Assembly (NCBI GenBank): GCA_903928835.1
Contig: CAIYSK010000237.1
Span: forward strand, 1 to 6,618
DNA: 6,618 nt
DNA from: an uncultured cyanobacterium
Lineage (GTDB): Bacteria > Cyanobacteriota > Cyanobacteriia > PCC-6307 > Cyanobiaceae
Direction of reading: 5' to 3'
Shown: one piece after another, positions 1-5,633 of the stretch
How the letters are laid out: each line of letters opens with the position of its first letter
Position numbering within the stretch: position 1 is the stretch's first letter
The notes under the pieces: model-generated
The model's database searches: none
Told to the model about the DNA's origin: nothing
Seen by the model: only the letters and a program-made list of their open reading frames with translations
Made by a program: the position numbers and the translations under genes

Positions 1-273
1 AATCGATGTTTAAATGCGCGAGAATTCACGCTCGAAATTGGTTGTATAGCTTGCCTGAATTGGGATTTTTTGGGGTTGGGTCCGGTTGTTCTCTTGATAG
101 TTTTAACGGCATCGAGATGTCGTCTGTCACGGCCTGTCTGGATGGGAGGATCTGTCCAAAGGGGTGAAGTTAGTCCAGGCCAGAATCAGTGGTCAGGCCC
201 CAATATCCCACTAGTTCCCTGAATCCTATCCATACAGACGCTTTGATCACAATTCCTGAAAAGTAGAGATTCC
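1..273. other. Gene-poor, lower-GC flank
   Basis: I see no supportable gene here. The stretch is visibly richer in A and T than the rest of the window, with runs such as the T6 near 67-72, which suits a spacer beyond the 3' end of mtnD. Plus-strand frame 1 is open from base 1 to a TGA at 220-222, but its translation has no recognisable motif, and rare codons such as ATA and TTA are frequent, so I do not call it. The word CTGTC occurs at 124-128, 134-138 and 152-156. GGCCTG at 131-136 could pair with CAGGCC at 176-181, but the 39-base loop makes a stable hairpin doubtful. No G/C-rich hairpin followed by a T-run is evident for terminating mtnD. Confidence 0.5.
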
Positions 274-849
274 CTATCTGCCGTCCATTAATTCGTCGAG
301 CAGGGGATAGCGGCTGGCAATGGGGTCGCCGGTGAAGGCCGCCACCCAGCCCTCGGGATTGTCGAAAAAGCGGAGGGCACAAAACGCCGGCTTGGGGCCC
401 ATGTCGAACCAGTGCTTGGTGCCTGCGGGCACGGAGATCCAGTCGTTTTTCTCACAGACCAGTTGCAGCACCTCATCGCCGATGTGGAGGCAAAACAGGC
501 CCCGGCCTTCCACAAAGAAGCGCACCTCGTCTTCGCCGTGGGTGTGCTCAGCCAAAAACTTCTGGCGCAGGGACGCTCTCTCGGGGTGGCTGGGTTCGAG
601 CCGGATCGCGTCCACCGTCGGGTAGGCACCGTGCTCTTGGACCCGGGCCACATCCGAGGCGTAGGCCGCCAGGATCTGGGCTTGGTCGGCCCCAGGGGGC
701 AGCTGGGCAGAGGCCTCCCAGCGTTGAAACCTCACTCCCCGGGGGGCCAGCTCGGCGGCAATCAGGGAGGCGTCACTGGTAATCAGCTCAGGCAGGGGCG
801 CTGCAACACCAGGCGAGCTGGCATGGGGGTAGATGGCCAGAAGGCTCAT
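274..849 (-). CDS. mtnD: Acireductone dioxygenase (methionine salvage)
   Basis: This 191-residue cytosolic cupin enzyme splits the acireductone 1,2-dihydroxy-5-methylthiopentene-3-one with O2. The Fe form gives the methionine precursor 2-keto-4-methylthiobutyrate plus formate; in characterised homologues the Ni form gives methylthiopropionate, CO and formate. The four metal ligands are legible: His102 and His104 in HTHGEDE, Glu108, and His146 in PAGTKHWFDM. The spacing (H-x-H-x3-E, then 38 residues to the last His) matches the family. The surrounding EVRFFVEGRGLF and PAGTKHW blocks are hallmark strands of the cupin barrel. The length is normal for bacterial ARD. I chose the ATG at 849-847 because AGGGAA (861-856) lies 6 bases upstream and the open frame beyond it is not ARD-like. 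No other salvage gene is adjacent in this window. It is transcribed divergently from the Coq4-like gene. Confidence 0.95.
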   Translation of the reverse strand: MSLLAIYPHASSPGVAAPLPELITSDASLIAAELAPRGVRFQRWEASAQLPPGADQAQILAAYASDVARVQEHGAYPTVDAIRLEPSHPERASLRQKFLAEHTHGEDEVRFFVEGRGLFCLHIGDEVLQLVCEKNDWISVPAGTKHWFDMGPKPAFCALRFFDNPEGWVAAFTGDPIASRYPLLDELMDGR

Positions 850-907
850 GGGGCATTCCCTGCTGCGGCCAACCCTAGAAAATGGCCTGCATACCCCCTG
901 GTAGCCC
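850..907. promoter_or_regulatory. Divergent 58-bp intergenic region (mtnD / Coq4-like)
   Basis: These 58 bases separate the two outward-facing start codons, so promoters for both genes must lie here or reach into the opposite gene. On the minus strand it holds the mtnD ribosome binding site AGGGAA (861-856). On the plus side an in-frame TAG at 902-904 blocks any earlier start for the Coq4-like gene, and no clear Shine-Dalgarno precedes ATG 908. I cannot identify -35/-10 boxes with confidence. The gap is too short for a full cobalamin riboswitch, although cobI is in the downstream operon. Confidence 0.5.
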
Positions 908-1879
908 ATGGCCCTGATCGTTGCGCCGTCCCTTGTGGAACCAGTGGCCAGGGGCCTGTTGGGAAGTGTTTCCGCCAACGAAGGCCCCACCCTTGAGCAG
1001 CGGAGGCTGTTGCAGGCATTTGTCAGTCACCTTTGGGCCCGGCCCGAGCTGGCGGTTGATCGTCTCGAGCCGCTCGGGCCGGTGGAGCTGGTGTCTTGGT
1101 TGGGTGATCCCCAAGATCGCCAGACCTTCCACCAACTTCAGGTGACCCTGGAGTTCTGCCGTCATCCCCAGACCCCAGAGCAACTCCATTTGGGCGAGGC
1201 CTACGCCGGGGCGCTGGGTGTCACCAGCGCAGCCCGCAGGGTGGCGAAAGATCTGATGGATCAAGGCATCCAGCAGGCTGCTGCCGATGTGGCCCGAACC
1301 TTCAACAGGTTTCTGCCGCTGCGCGCGGAGCCCACCCTGGCCGGGGAGCCGGCTTCTGCCACGGAACCGGAGTTGGATCTGGCCCGCAGGATTCAGGGGT
1401 TTTCCGAGCTTCCGGAGGGTTCCTTTGGCCGGGGGCTGATGCACTACTACGAGAGTTTTGGCATCCCCATTCCTGGTCTGGAGCCCTGTGCGTTGAACCA
1501 CCTCTATGTGGCCCATGACAGCACCCATGTGATTGCAGGAATTGCCGTCACCGATGCCGGGGAAATTGCCCTCAGTGCCTTCCAGCTGGCCATGCAGGAC
1601 AACCCGATCAACCAAAGTGCCTTGCTGGCTTCGCTGATCACCCACGAAGCCGGTTTTGTGAGTGCCAATCCCACCATTGAACCCACCAGGGCGAGCTTGG
1701 ATACCCCTTTGGCAGCCCAGGTGCTGGCCCAAGAGATGGCCCGCGGTAGCCGCTGCAGTGGGGATTTCTCCTTGGTGGATCACGTCGCCCTCGCCCCTGT
1801 GCCCCTGGACGAGGTGCGCCGTCGGTTCAATGTGGAGGCCCCTGTCCATCCAGATGACGGCCACCACTTCCTCTGGTAA
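908..1879 (+). CDS. Coq4-like protein with HDxxHx11E metal motif
   Basis: This is a 323-residue soluble protein. The C-terminal half resembles the Coq4 family (Pfam Coq4): a LPEGSFGRGL segment (168-177), then H203-D204-S-T-H207, eleven residues, and E219, an exact HDxxHx11E signature, followed by a helix (ALSAFQLAM). In ubiquinone makers Coq4 binds a divalent metal through this motif and acts on the isoprenoid quinone head group; recent work assigns it C1 oxidative decarboxylation. Cyanobacteria lack ubiquinone, so a prenyl-quinone or other isoprenoid substrate is only inferred. Residues about 15-110 are helical, and TPEQLHLGEAYAGALGV (89-105) resembles the end of TerB-like domains; this part is tentative. 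The start is fixed on its 5' side by an in-frame TAG at 902-904. cobI follows after 15 bp, so cotranscription is likely. I see no signal peptide or membrane segment. Confidence 0.75.
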   Translation: MALIVAPSLVEPVARGLLGSVSANEGPTLEQRRLLQAFVSHLWARPELAVDRLEPLGPVELVSWLGDPQDRQTFHQLQVTLEFCRHPQTPEQLHLGEAYAGALGVTSAARRVAKDLMDQGIQQAAADVARTFNRFLPLRAEPTLAGEPASATEPELDLARRIQGFSELPEGSFGRGLMHYYESFGIPIPGLEPCALNHLYVAHDSTHVIAGIAVTDAGEIALSAFQLAMQDNPINQSALLASLITHEAGFVSANPTIEPTRASLDTPLAAQVLAQEMARGSRCSGDFSLVDHVALAPVPLDEVRRRFNVEAPVHPDDGHHFLW

Positions 1880-1894
1880 TCCCGGGGCCCTGCC

Positions 1895-2683
1895 ATGACC
1901 ATCTCCTCCAGCGTTGAGCCAGGGCTCACCCTCGGTTTGAATCCTGGCCTCACCCTGGTGGGCGTCGGCCCAGGGGATCCCAACCTGCTCACGGTCGCCG
2001 CGGTTCGGGCGATTGGGGCGGCCGATGTGGTGGCCTACCCGGTGGCCCGGGAGGGGGCCGTTGGCATGGCAGCCACGATTGCGGCGCCATGGATCGAAAG
2101 CCACCAGAGGCGGCTACCCCTGCTGTTTCCGATGGTGGCTGATGCCCAGCCCCGCATCGATGCGTGGCATGACGGGGCCGACCAGCTGGCGGCGGCCGTG
2201 GACGAGGGGTTTTCGGTGGTGCTGCTCTGTGAGGGGGATGCCTCCCTCTTTGCCAGCGCCTCCTATGTCTTGCTGGCCATGGCGCAGCGCCATCCGACCT
2301 GCCCGGTGACGGTGATCCCGGGCATTACCTCGGTGGCGGCGGCCGCAGCGGCCGCTTCGAGCCTGGCGATGCCTTGGCCCCTGGCCTTGCAGCAGGAGGG
2401 CCTGCTGGTTCGCCCCACCCCCGACACCCTGGCGGAGCTGGAGCCCCTGCTGGAGCAGGCTGCGGCCTCCCACTGGGTCCTGGCCCTGCTCAAACTTGGC
2501 CACCGCTGGAGTTGGGTGCGCCAGGCCCTGGATGCCCGCGGCTTGCTGGAGGGGTCGCTGTTTGCCCAGCGGGTGGGCTGGCCCGACCAGCTCCTGGCGA
2601 GCGCCGCTGCCATGCCGGCTGACGAGCAGCCCTACTTCTCCCTCCTACTGATCCGCCAGGGTTGGCCCAAGGTCTTGCCGTAG
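1895..2683 (+). CDS. cobI: Precorrin-2 C20-methyltransferase
   Basis: The enzyme transfers a methyl group from S-adenosylmethionine to C20 of precorrin-2 (or its cobalt form in the anaerobic route, where the enzyme is called CbiL), an early step of the corrin ring in (pseudo)cobalamin synthesis. Tetrapyrrole methylase landmarks appear in order: GVGPGDPNLLT at 23-33, LLCEGDASLF at 110-119, and IPGITSVAAA at 141-150, which form the SAM and substrate pocket of the CobI/CbiL group. The length (262 residues) is typical. The ATG start leaves about 22 residues before GVGPGDP, with a PGLTL repeat (9-13 and 17-21); no strong Shine-Dalgarno is visible, so a slightly later start such as TTG 1937 remains possible. 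It lies 15 bp after the Coq4-like gene and its last 39 bp overlap the convergent dus. No B12 riboswitch is visible upstream. Confidence 0.92.
   Translation: MTISSSVEPGLTLGLNPGLTLVGVGPGDPNLLTVAAVRAIGAADVVAYPVAREGAVGMAATIAAPWIESHQRRLPLLFPMVADAQPRIDAWHDGADQLAAAVDEGFSVVLLCEGDASLFASASYVLLAMAQRHPTCPVTVIPGITSVAAAAAAASSLAMPWPLALQQEGLLVRPTPDTLAELEPLLEQAAASHWVLALLKLGHRWSWVRQALDARGLLEGSLFAQRVGWPDQLLASAAAMPADEQPYFSLLLIRQGWPKVLP
2339..2355 (+). repeat. Paired GCGGCCGC octamers in cobI
   Basis: Two perfect copies of the palindrome GCGGCCGC (2339-2346 and 2348-2355) are separated by a single A. They encode part of the alanine run that follows the PGITS motif in CobI, a position that is Ala-rich in the family. 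The repeat is therefore probably a product of GC-rich alanine codons and not a regulatory site. Confidence 0.8.
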
Positions 2684-3676
2684 GGCTTCTTGCCTTAGGG
2701 CTTGATCAAGCAAGGCCAGGGCCTCAGCCGAGGTGGGCGCCCGCATCAGGGCCTGGCGCAGGGGGGCGGCGCCGGCAAACCCTTGGCAGGTCCAGCCCAT
2801 GTGTTTGCGGGCGATCAGCAGGCCGTGCTCCCCCTTGGCGGCCACCAGGGCCTGGAGATGCTCAGAGGCCAGCAGTAGCCGTTGATGGGGCCCCGGGGTG
2901 GCCGGTTCGGGGCGCCCGCTGAGGGCCGCATCGATTTGGCCCACGATCCAGGGAGCTCCCATGGTGGCCCGCCCCACCATCACCCCATCGGCACCGGTGA
3001 GGGCAAGGCAGCGCAGGGCGTCGGCGCCGGTGTGGATGTCGCCATTGGCGATCACCGGGATGGTGAGGGCTGCTTTCACCTGGGCAATCGCCGCCCAATC
3101 GGCCTGGCCCTTGAAGCCCTGCTCCCGGGTGCGGCCATGCAGGGTGAGCAGTTGGGCTCCAGCGTTTTGCAGCTGGGTGGCAAAACCCACGGGATCGGCG
3201 CTGCTGCCGCACCATCCCAGTCGGGTTTTGGCCGTGACCGGGATCTGCACGGCCGCGGCGATCGCCGCCACGATCCGCATCGCCAGCTCGGGATCGCGGA
3301 TCAGGCCACTGCCGCCGCCTTTTTTGGCGATTTTTTTCACCGGGCAGCCCATGTTGATGTCGATCAAAAAGGCGCCCTCGGCCTCGGCCCGCCTGGCCGC
3401 CTCCGCCATGGCCGCCGGCCGCACATCAAACAGCTGCACCCCCACGGGCCCCGGCTCCTCGCTGAGCTCCTCCACCTTTTGGCGCCCGTGGCCCAGCTCC
3501 AGACCCGTGGCGTTCACCATTTCGGTGAACAGCAGGGCATCGGGAGCCCAGCGGCGCACCAGGCCGCGAAAAATGCGATCGCTCACCCCCGCCAGCGGCG
3601 ACTGCAACACCCGGCAGCCCAGCTGGCGGGGCGTGCCATTGCCTGCCAGCTCGAGTGGACTTGAAAAGAGGACCAT
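2645..3676 (-). CDS. dus: tRNA-dihydrouridine synthase, DusB-like
   Basis: This FMN-dependent enzyme reduces specific uridines in the tRNA D-loop to dihydrouridine with NADPH. The TIM-barrel landmarks are present: QSPLAGVSDR (25-34), TEMVNA (51-56), DINMGCPVKKI (106-116) with the presumed proton-donor Cys111, TAKTRLGW (148-155), LHGRTREQGFKG (179-190), IPVIANGDI (206-214) and the phosphate-binding GVMVGRATMGAPWI (231-244). The DINMGCPxKK and GRATMGxPWI blocks favour the DusB/NifR3 subgroup; which uridine it modifies cannot be read from sequence. The protein has 343 residues. I chose ATG 3676 because it gives a short leader before QSPLAG; an extension to ATG 3787 would add 37 residues with no family resemblance inside the divergent gene. 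It overlaps cobI tail-to-tail by 39 bp, and its start is one base from the divergent GTG 3678. Confidence 0.93.
   Translation of the reverse strand: MVLFSSPLELAGNGTPRQLGCRVLQSPLAGVSDRIFRGLVRRWAPDALLFTEMVNATGLELGHGRQKVEELSEEPGPVGVQLFDVRPAAMAEAARRAEAEGAFLIDINMGCPVKKIAKKGGGSGLIRDPELAMRIVAAIAAAVQIPVTAKTRLGWCGSSADPVGFATQLQNAGAQLLTLHGRTREQGFKGQADWAAIAQVKAALTIPVIANGDIHTGADALRCLALTGADGVMVGRATMGAPWIVGQIDAALSGRPEPATPGPHQRLLLASEHLQALVAAKGEHGLLIARKHMGWTCQGFAGAAPLRQALMRAPTSAEALALLDQALRQEALRQDLGPTLADQ
3258..3265. repeat. HIP1 octamer GCGATCGC (copy 1)
   Basis: This perfect GCGATCGC palindrome within dus is the core of the highly iterated palindrome that is overrepresented in many cyanobacterial genomes. 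Its function is unsettled; methylation and repair-linked roles have been proposed. Confidence 0.85.
3575..3582. repeat. HIP1 octamer GCGATCGC (copy 2)
   Basis: A second perfect GCGATCGC lies near the 5' end of dus, about 100 bp inside its start codon. Confidence 0.85.
3668..3672 (+). promoter_or_regulatory. Ribosome binding site GAGGA fixing the GTG 3678 start
   Basis: GAGGA, within the purine run AAAAGAGGA, lies 5 bases upstream of GTG 3678. It is among the best Shine-Dalgarno matches in the window and supports translation of the DUF1823-like gene from that GTG. It lies wholly inside the first codons of dus on the opposite strand, so one stretch serves both as coding sequence and as a translation signal. 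Confidence 0.75.
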
Positions 3677-3677
3677 C

Positions 3678-4184
3678 GTGGATCCATTCTCAGGGCTCGC
3701 TGCCTTGCCCCCTGTGCCAGCCGCCACCACGGCCGAGGCCTTCCCCCTGAGCCGGGCCCTACTGGAAGCTGTGTTGGCCGACCGCACCAGCGATCGCTTC
3801 GTGTGTGAGTTGATCTGGCCGCGCCTGGGTTATACGCCCGATGGCTCCGGCGTTTGGAGCGCCGGCCCCGGGGCGGGCGCCGATTGGCTGGAGTCGTTCC
3901 CTGTGGAGCCCCAGTTCATTGCCGAGCGGCCCGCAAGCGTGCGCCTCACCCGCTCGATTGCCAAAGAGCACAAGCAATTGCTCAAGCAGCAACTGGGCTT
4001 TGCCGGCTACACCATTGGTGAGCTCTACCCCAGGCGCACCCGCCGGGCCACAGCCGTGAATTGGTTGCTGGCCCACCTGGCCGAGCGGGGCGAGCCCCTG
4101 GCAGAAATAGGACCCCTGCCGGCCTTAAGGGACGCCCCTGCCGATCCGGTCGCCGGTCACCCCGGCGATTTACCCGTGGGATGA
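3678..4184 (+). CDS. DUF1823-like conserved cyanobacterial protein
   Basis: This is a 168-residue protein of unknown function. From memory it matches DUF1823, a family of cyanobacteria and plastid-bearing eukaryotes. The recognisable core is LIWPRLGYTPDGSGVW (45-60), then W70 with FPVEPQFIAERPASVRLTRS (74-93), KEHKQLLKQQLGF (96-108) and ELYPRRTRRATAVNWLL (115-131). The core is basic and helical, with no signal peptide, membrane segment or catalytic motif I can name. The first 27 or so residues and the tail after 135 are Pro/Ala-rich and probably disordered. The GTG start is backed by GAGGA at 3668-3672. The open frame extends upstream but only as a shadow of dus. It starts one base from the divergent dus and precedes der by 84 bp in the same direction. 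Confidence 0.8.
   Translation: MDPFSGLAALPPVPAATTAEAFPLSRALLEAVLADRTSDRFVCELIWPRLGYTPDGSGVWSAGPGAGADWLESFPVEPQFIAERPASVRLTRSIAKEHKQLLKQQLGFAGYTIGELYPRRTRRATAVNWLLAHLAERGEPLAEIGPLPALRDAPADPVAGHPGDLPVG
3790..3797. repeat. HIP1 octamer GCGATCGC (copy 3)
   Basis: The third perfect GCGATCGC lies in the DUF1823-like gene, encoding part of SDRF. All three copies I found in the window fall within 540 bp around the dus/DUF1823 divergent start. Confidence 0.85.
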
Positions 4185-4268
4185 GCTAGGGGTTGGAGAC
4201 GGGGTTTGGAGGCGGGCACCATCGCTCTGTAGGGTCAATCAACGACCAGTAGACAGGGATAAGCCGTT
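4185..4268 (+). promoter_or_regulatory. 84-bp leader upstream of der
   Basis: This is the largest same-strand gap in the gene-dense part, so it is the likeliest site for a der-ecfT-pipX promoter. TGTAGGGT near 4228-4235 could be a weak -10 element, but I see no convincing -35. AGGGA at 4255-4259 lies 9 bases before the TTG start of der and is the probable ribosome binding site. No hairpin with a T-run marks the end of the preceding gene. Confidence 0.4.
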
Positions 4269-5633
4269 TTGGCGCTTCCAGTAGTGGCCATCATTGGCCG
4301 GCCCAACGTGGGCAAATCCACCTTGGTGAACAGGCTCTGCCGCAGCCGGGAAGCCATTGTTCACGACCAACCGGGGGTTACCCGGGACCGTACCTACCAG
4401 GAGGGGTATTGGGGCGACCGCACCTTCAAGGTGGTGGATACGGGCGGTTTGGTGTTCGACGACGACAGTGAATTCCTGCCCGAAATTCGCGAGCAGGCCA
4501 ACCTCGCCCTGGCGGAAGCCTCCGTGGCCCTGGTGATCGTCGATGGTCAACAGGGTCTGACCGGGGCGGATCAATCGATCGCCGAGTGGCTGCGGGGCCA
4601 AGGGGTTCCCACCCTGCTGGCGGTGAACAAGTGCGAGTCACCGGATGCGGGTCTGGCCATGGCGGCCGATTTTTGGACCCTGGGCTTAGGCGAGCCCTAT
4701 CCCATTTCAGCGATTCACGGCGCCGGCACCGGCGATCTGCTCGACAAGGTGATCAGCTTTTTGCCGGCCACCGAACTGATCGAAGGCCAGGAGGAGCCCA
4801 TTCAACTTGCGATTATTGGCAGGCCCAATGTGGGCAAATCCAGCCTGCTGAATGCGGTTTGTGGGGAGAACCGGGCGATCGTGAGCCCGATCCGGGGCAC
4901 CACCCGCGACACCATCGACACCACGATTGAGCGGGAAGACAAAACCTGGAAATTGCTCGATACGGCCGGCATACGCCGCCGCCGTTCGGTGAATTACGGC
5001 CCCGAATACTTCGGCATTAACCGCAGTTTCAAGGCCATCGAGCGCTCCGATATCTGCGTGCTTGTGATTGATGCCCTCGATGGCGTCACCGAACAGGATC
5101 AGCGCCTCGCCGGCCGCATCGAAGAAGACGGCCGCGCCTGCGTGGTGGTGGTGAACAAATGGGATGCCATCGAGAAAGACAGCCACACCATGCCGGCCAT
5201 GGAAAAGGAGCTGCGCGCCAAGCTCTACTTCCTGGATTGGGCTCCGATGTTGTTTACCTCGGCCCTCAATGGCCAGCGGGTCCAGGCGATTTTCCCCTTG
5301 GCCCTGCTAGCTGTGGAGCAGCACCGCCGCCGGGTGTCCACCTCGGTGGTGAATGAGGTGCTCCAGGAGGCCGTGAGTTGGCGCTCGCCCCCCACCAGCC
5401 GCGGTGGTCGCCAGGGCCGCATCTACTACGGCACCCAGGTGGCCGTGCGGCCCCCGAGCTTCACCCTGTTTGTCAACGAGCCCAAGCTGTTTGGCGACAC
5501 CTATCGCCGCTACGTGGAACGCCAGATCCGCGAAGGTTTGGGCTTTGAGGGCACCCCGATCAAGCTGTTTTGGCGCGGGAAGCAGCAGCGGGATGCGGAG
5601 AAGGAGTTGGCCCGCCAGCAAGCGCGCCGCTGA
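4269..5633 (+). CDS. der: Ribosome-assembly GTPase Der (EngA)
   Basis: Der is an essential GTPase with two tandem G domains and a C-terminal KH-like domain; it helps mature the 50S ribosomal subunit. G domain 1 shows GRPNVGKS (10-17), DTGG (57-60) and NKCE (120-123, where many homologues have NKxD). G domain 2 shows GRPNVGKS (184-191), DTAG (231-234), NKWD (296-299) and a SAL motif (331-333). The KH-like region spans roughly 350-440 and includes [18 protein letters not shown]. The 454-residue length is normal. The start is TTG 4269, since [17 protein letters not shown] is the usual N-terminus, and AGGGA lies 9 bases upstream; GTG 4284 is a less likely alternative. Its TGA overlaps the ATG of ecfT by one base, which implies translational coupling. 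Confidence 0.97.
   Translation: MALPVVAIIGRPNVGKSTLVNRLCRSREAIVHDQPGVTRDRTYQEGYWGDRTFKVVDTGGLVFDDDSEFLPEIREQANLALAEASVALVIVDGQQGLTGADQSIAEWLRGQGVPTLLAVNKCESPDAGLAMAADFWTLGLGEPYPISAIHGAGTGDLLDKVISFLPATELIEGQEEPIQLAIIGRPNVGKSSLLNAVCGENRAIVSPIRGTTRDTIDTTIEREDKTWKLLDTAGIRRRRSVNYGPEYFGINRSFKAIERSDICVLVIDALDGVTEQDQRLAGRIEEDGRACVVVVNKWDAIEKDSHTMPAMEKELRAKLYFLDWAPMLFTSALNGQRVQAIFPLALLAVEQHRRRVSTSVVNEVLQEAVSWRSPPTSRGGRQGRIYYGTQVAVRPPSFTLFVNEPKLFGDTYRRYVERQIREGLGFEGTPIKLFWRGKQQRDAEKELARQQARR

Noticed and set aside
15..40. CGAG/CTCG inverted repeat as a hairpin
   Set aside because: Only four paired bases with an eight-base loop; not stable enough to claim.
131..181. GGCCTG/CAGGCC inverted repeat as a terminator of mtnD
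   Set aside because: Six-base arms with a 39-base loop, no T-run after it in the mtnD direction, and it lies about 95 bp beyond the stop codon.
1..222. Plus-strand frame 1 open from the window edge to TGA 220-222 (73 codons), possibly the tail of a left-hand gene
   Set aside because: The translation shows no motif and uses codons unlike the neighbouring genes; a chance open frame in spacer DNA is at least as likely.
850..907. Possible cobalamin riboswitch controlling the operon that contains cobI, or SAM riboswitch for mtnD
   Set aside because: The gap of 58 bp is too short for a complete B12 riboswitch, and I could not find the conserved B12-box or SAM aptamer elements.
875..2104. 409-codon open frame on the minus strand
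   Set aside because: It lies opposite the Coq4-like gene and cobI, is rich in Gly, His, Gln and Arg as expected for a GC-rich antisense shadow, and matches no family I know.
2339..2355. Tandem palindromes in cobI as an operator or recombination site
   Set aside because: They coincide with an alanine run expected after the PGITS motif, so coding constraint plus high GC explains them.
2898..3677. Upstream extension of the DUF1823-like frame
   Set aside because: It is antisense to the well-supported dus gene, and a good Shine-Dalgarno places the start at GTG 3678.
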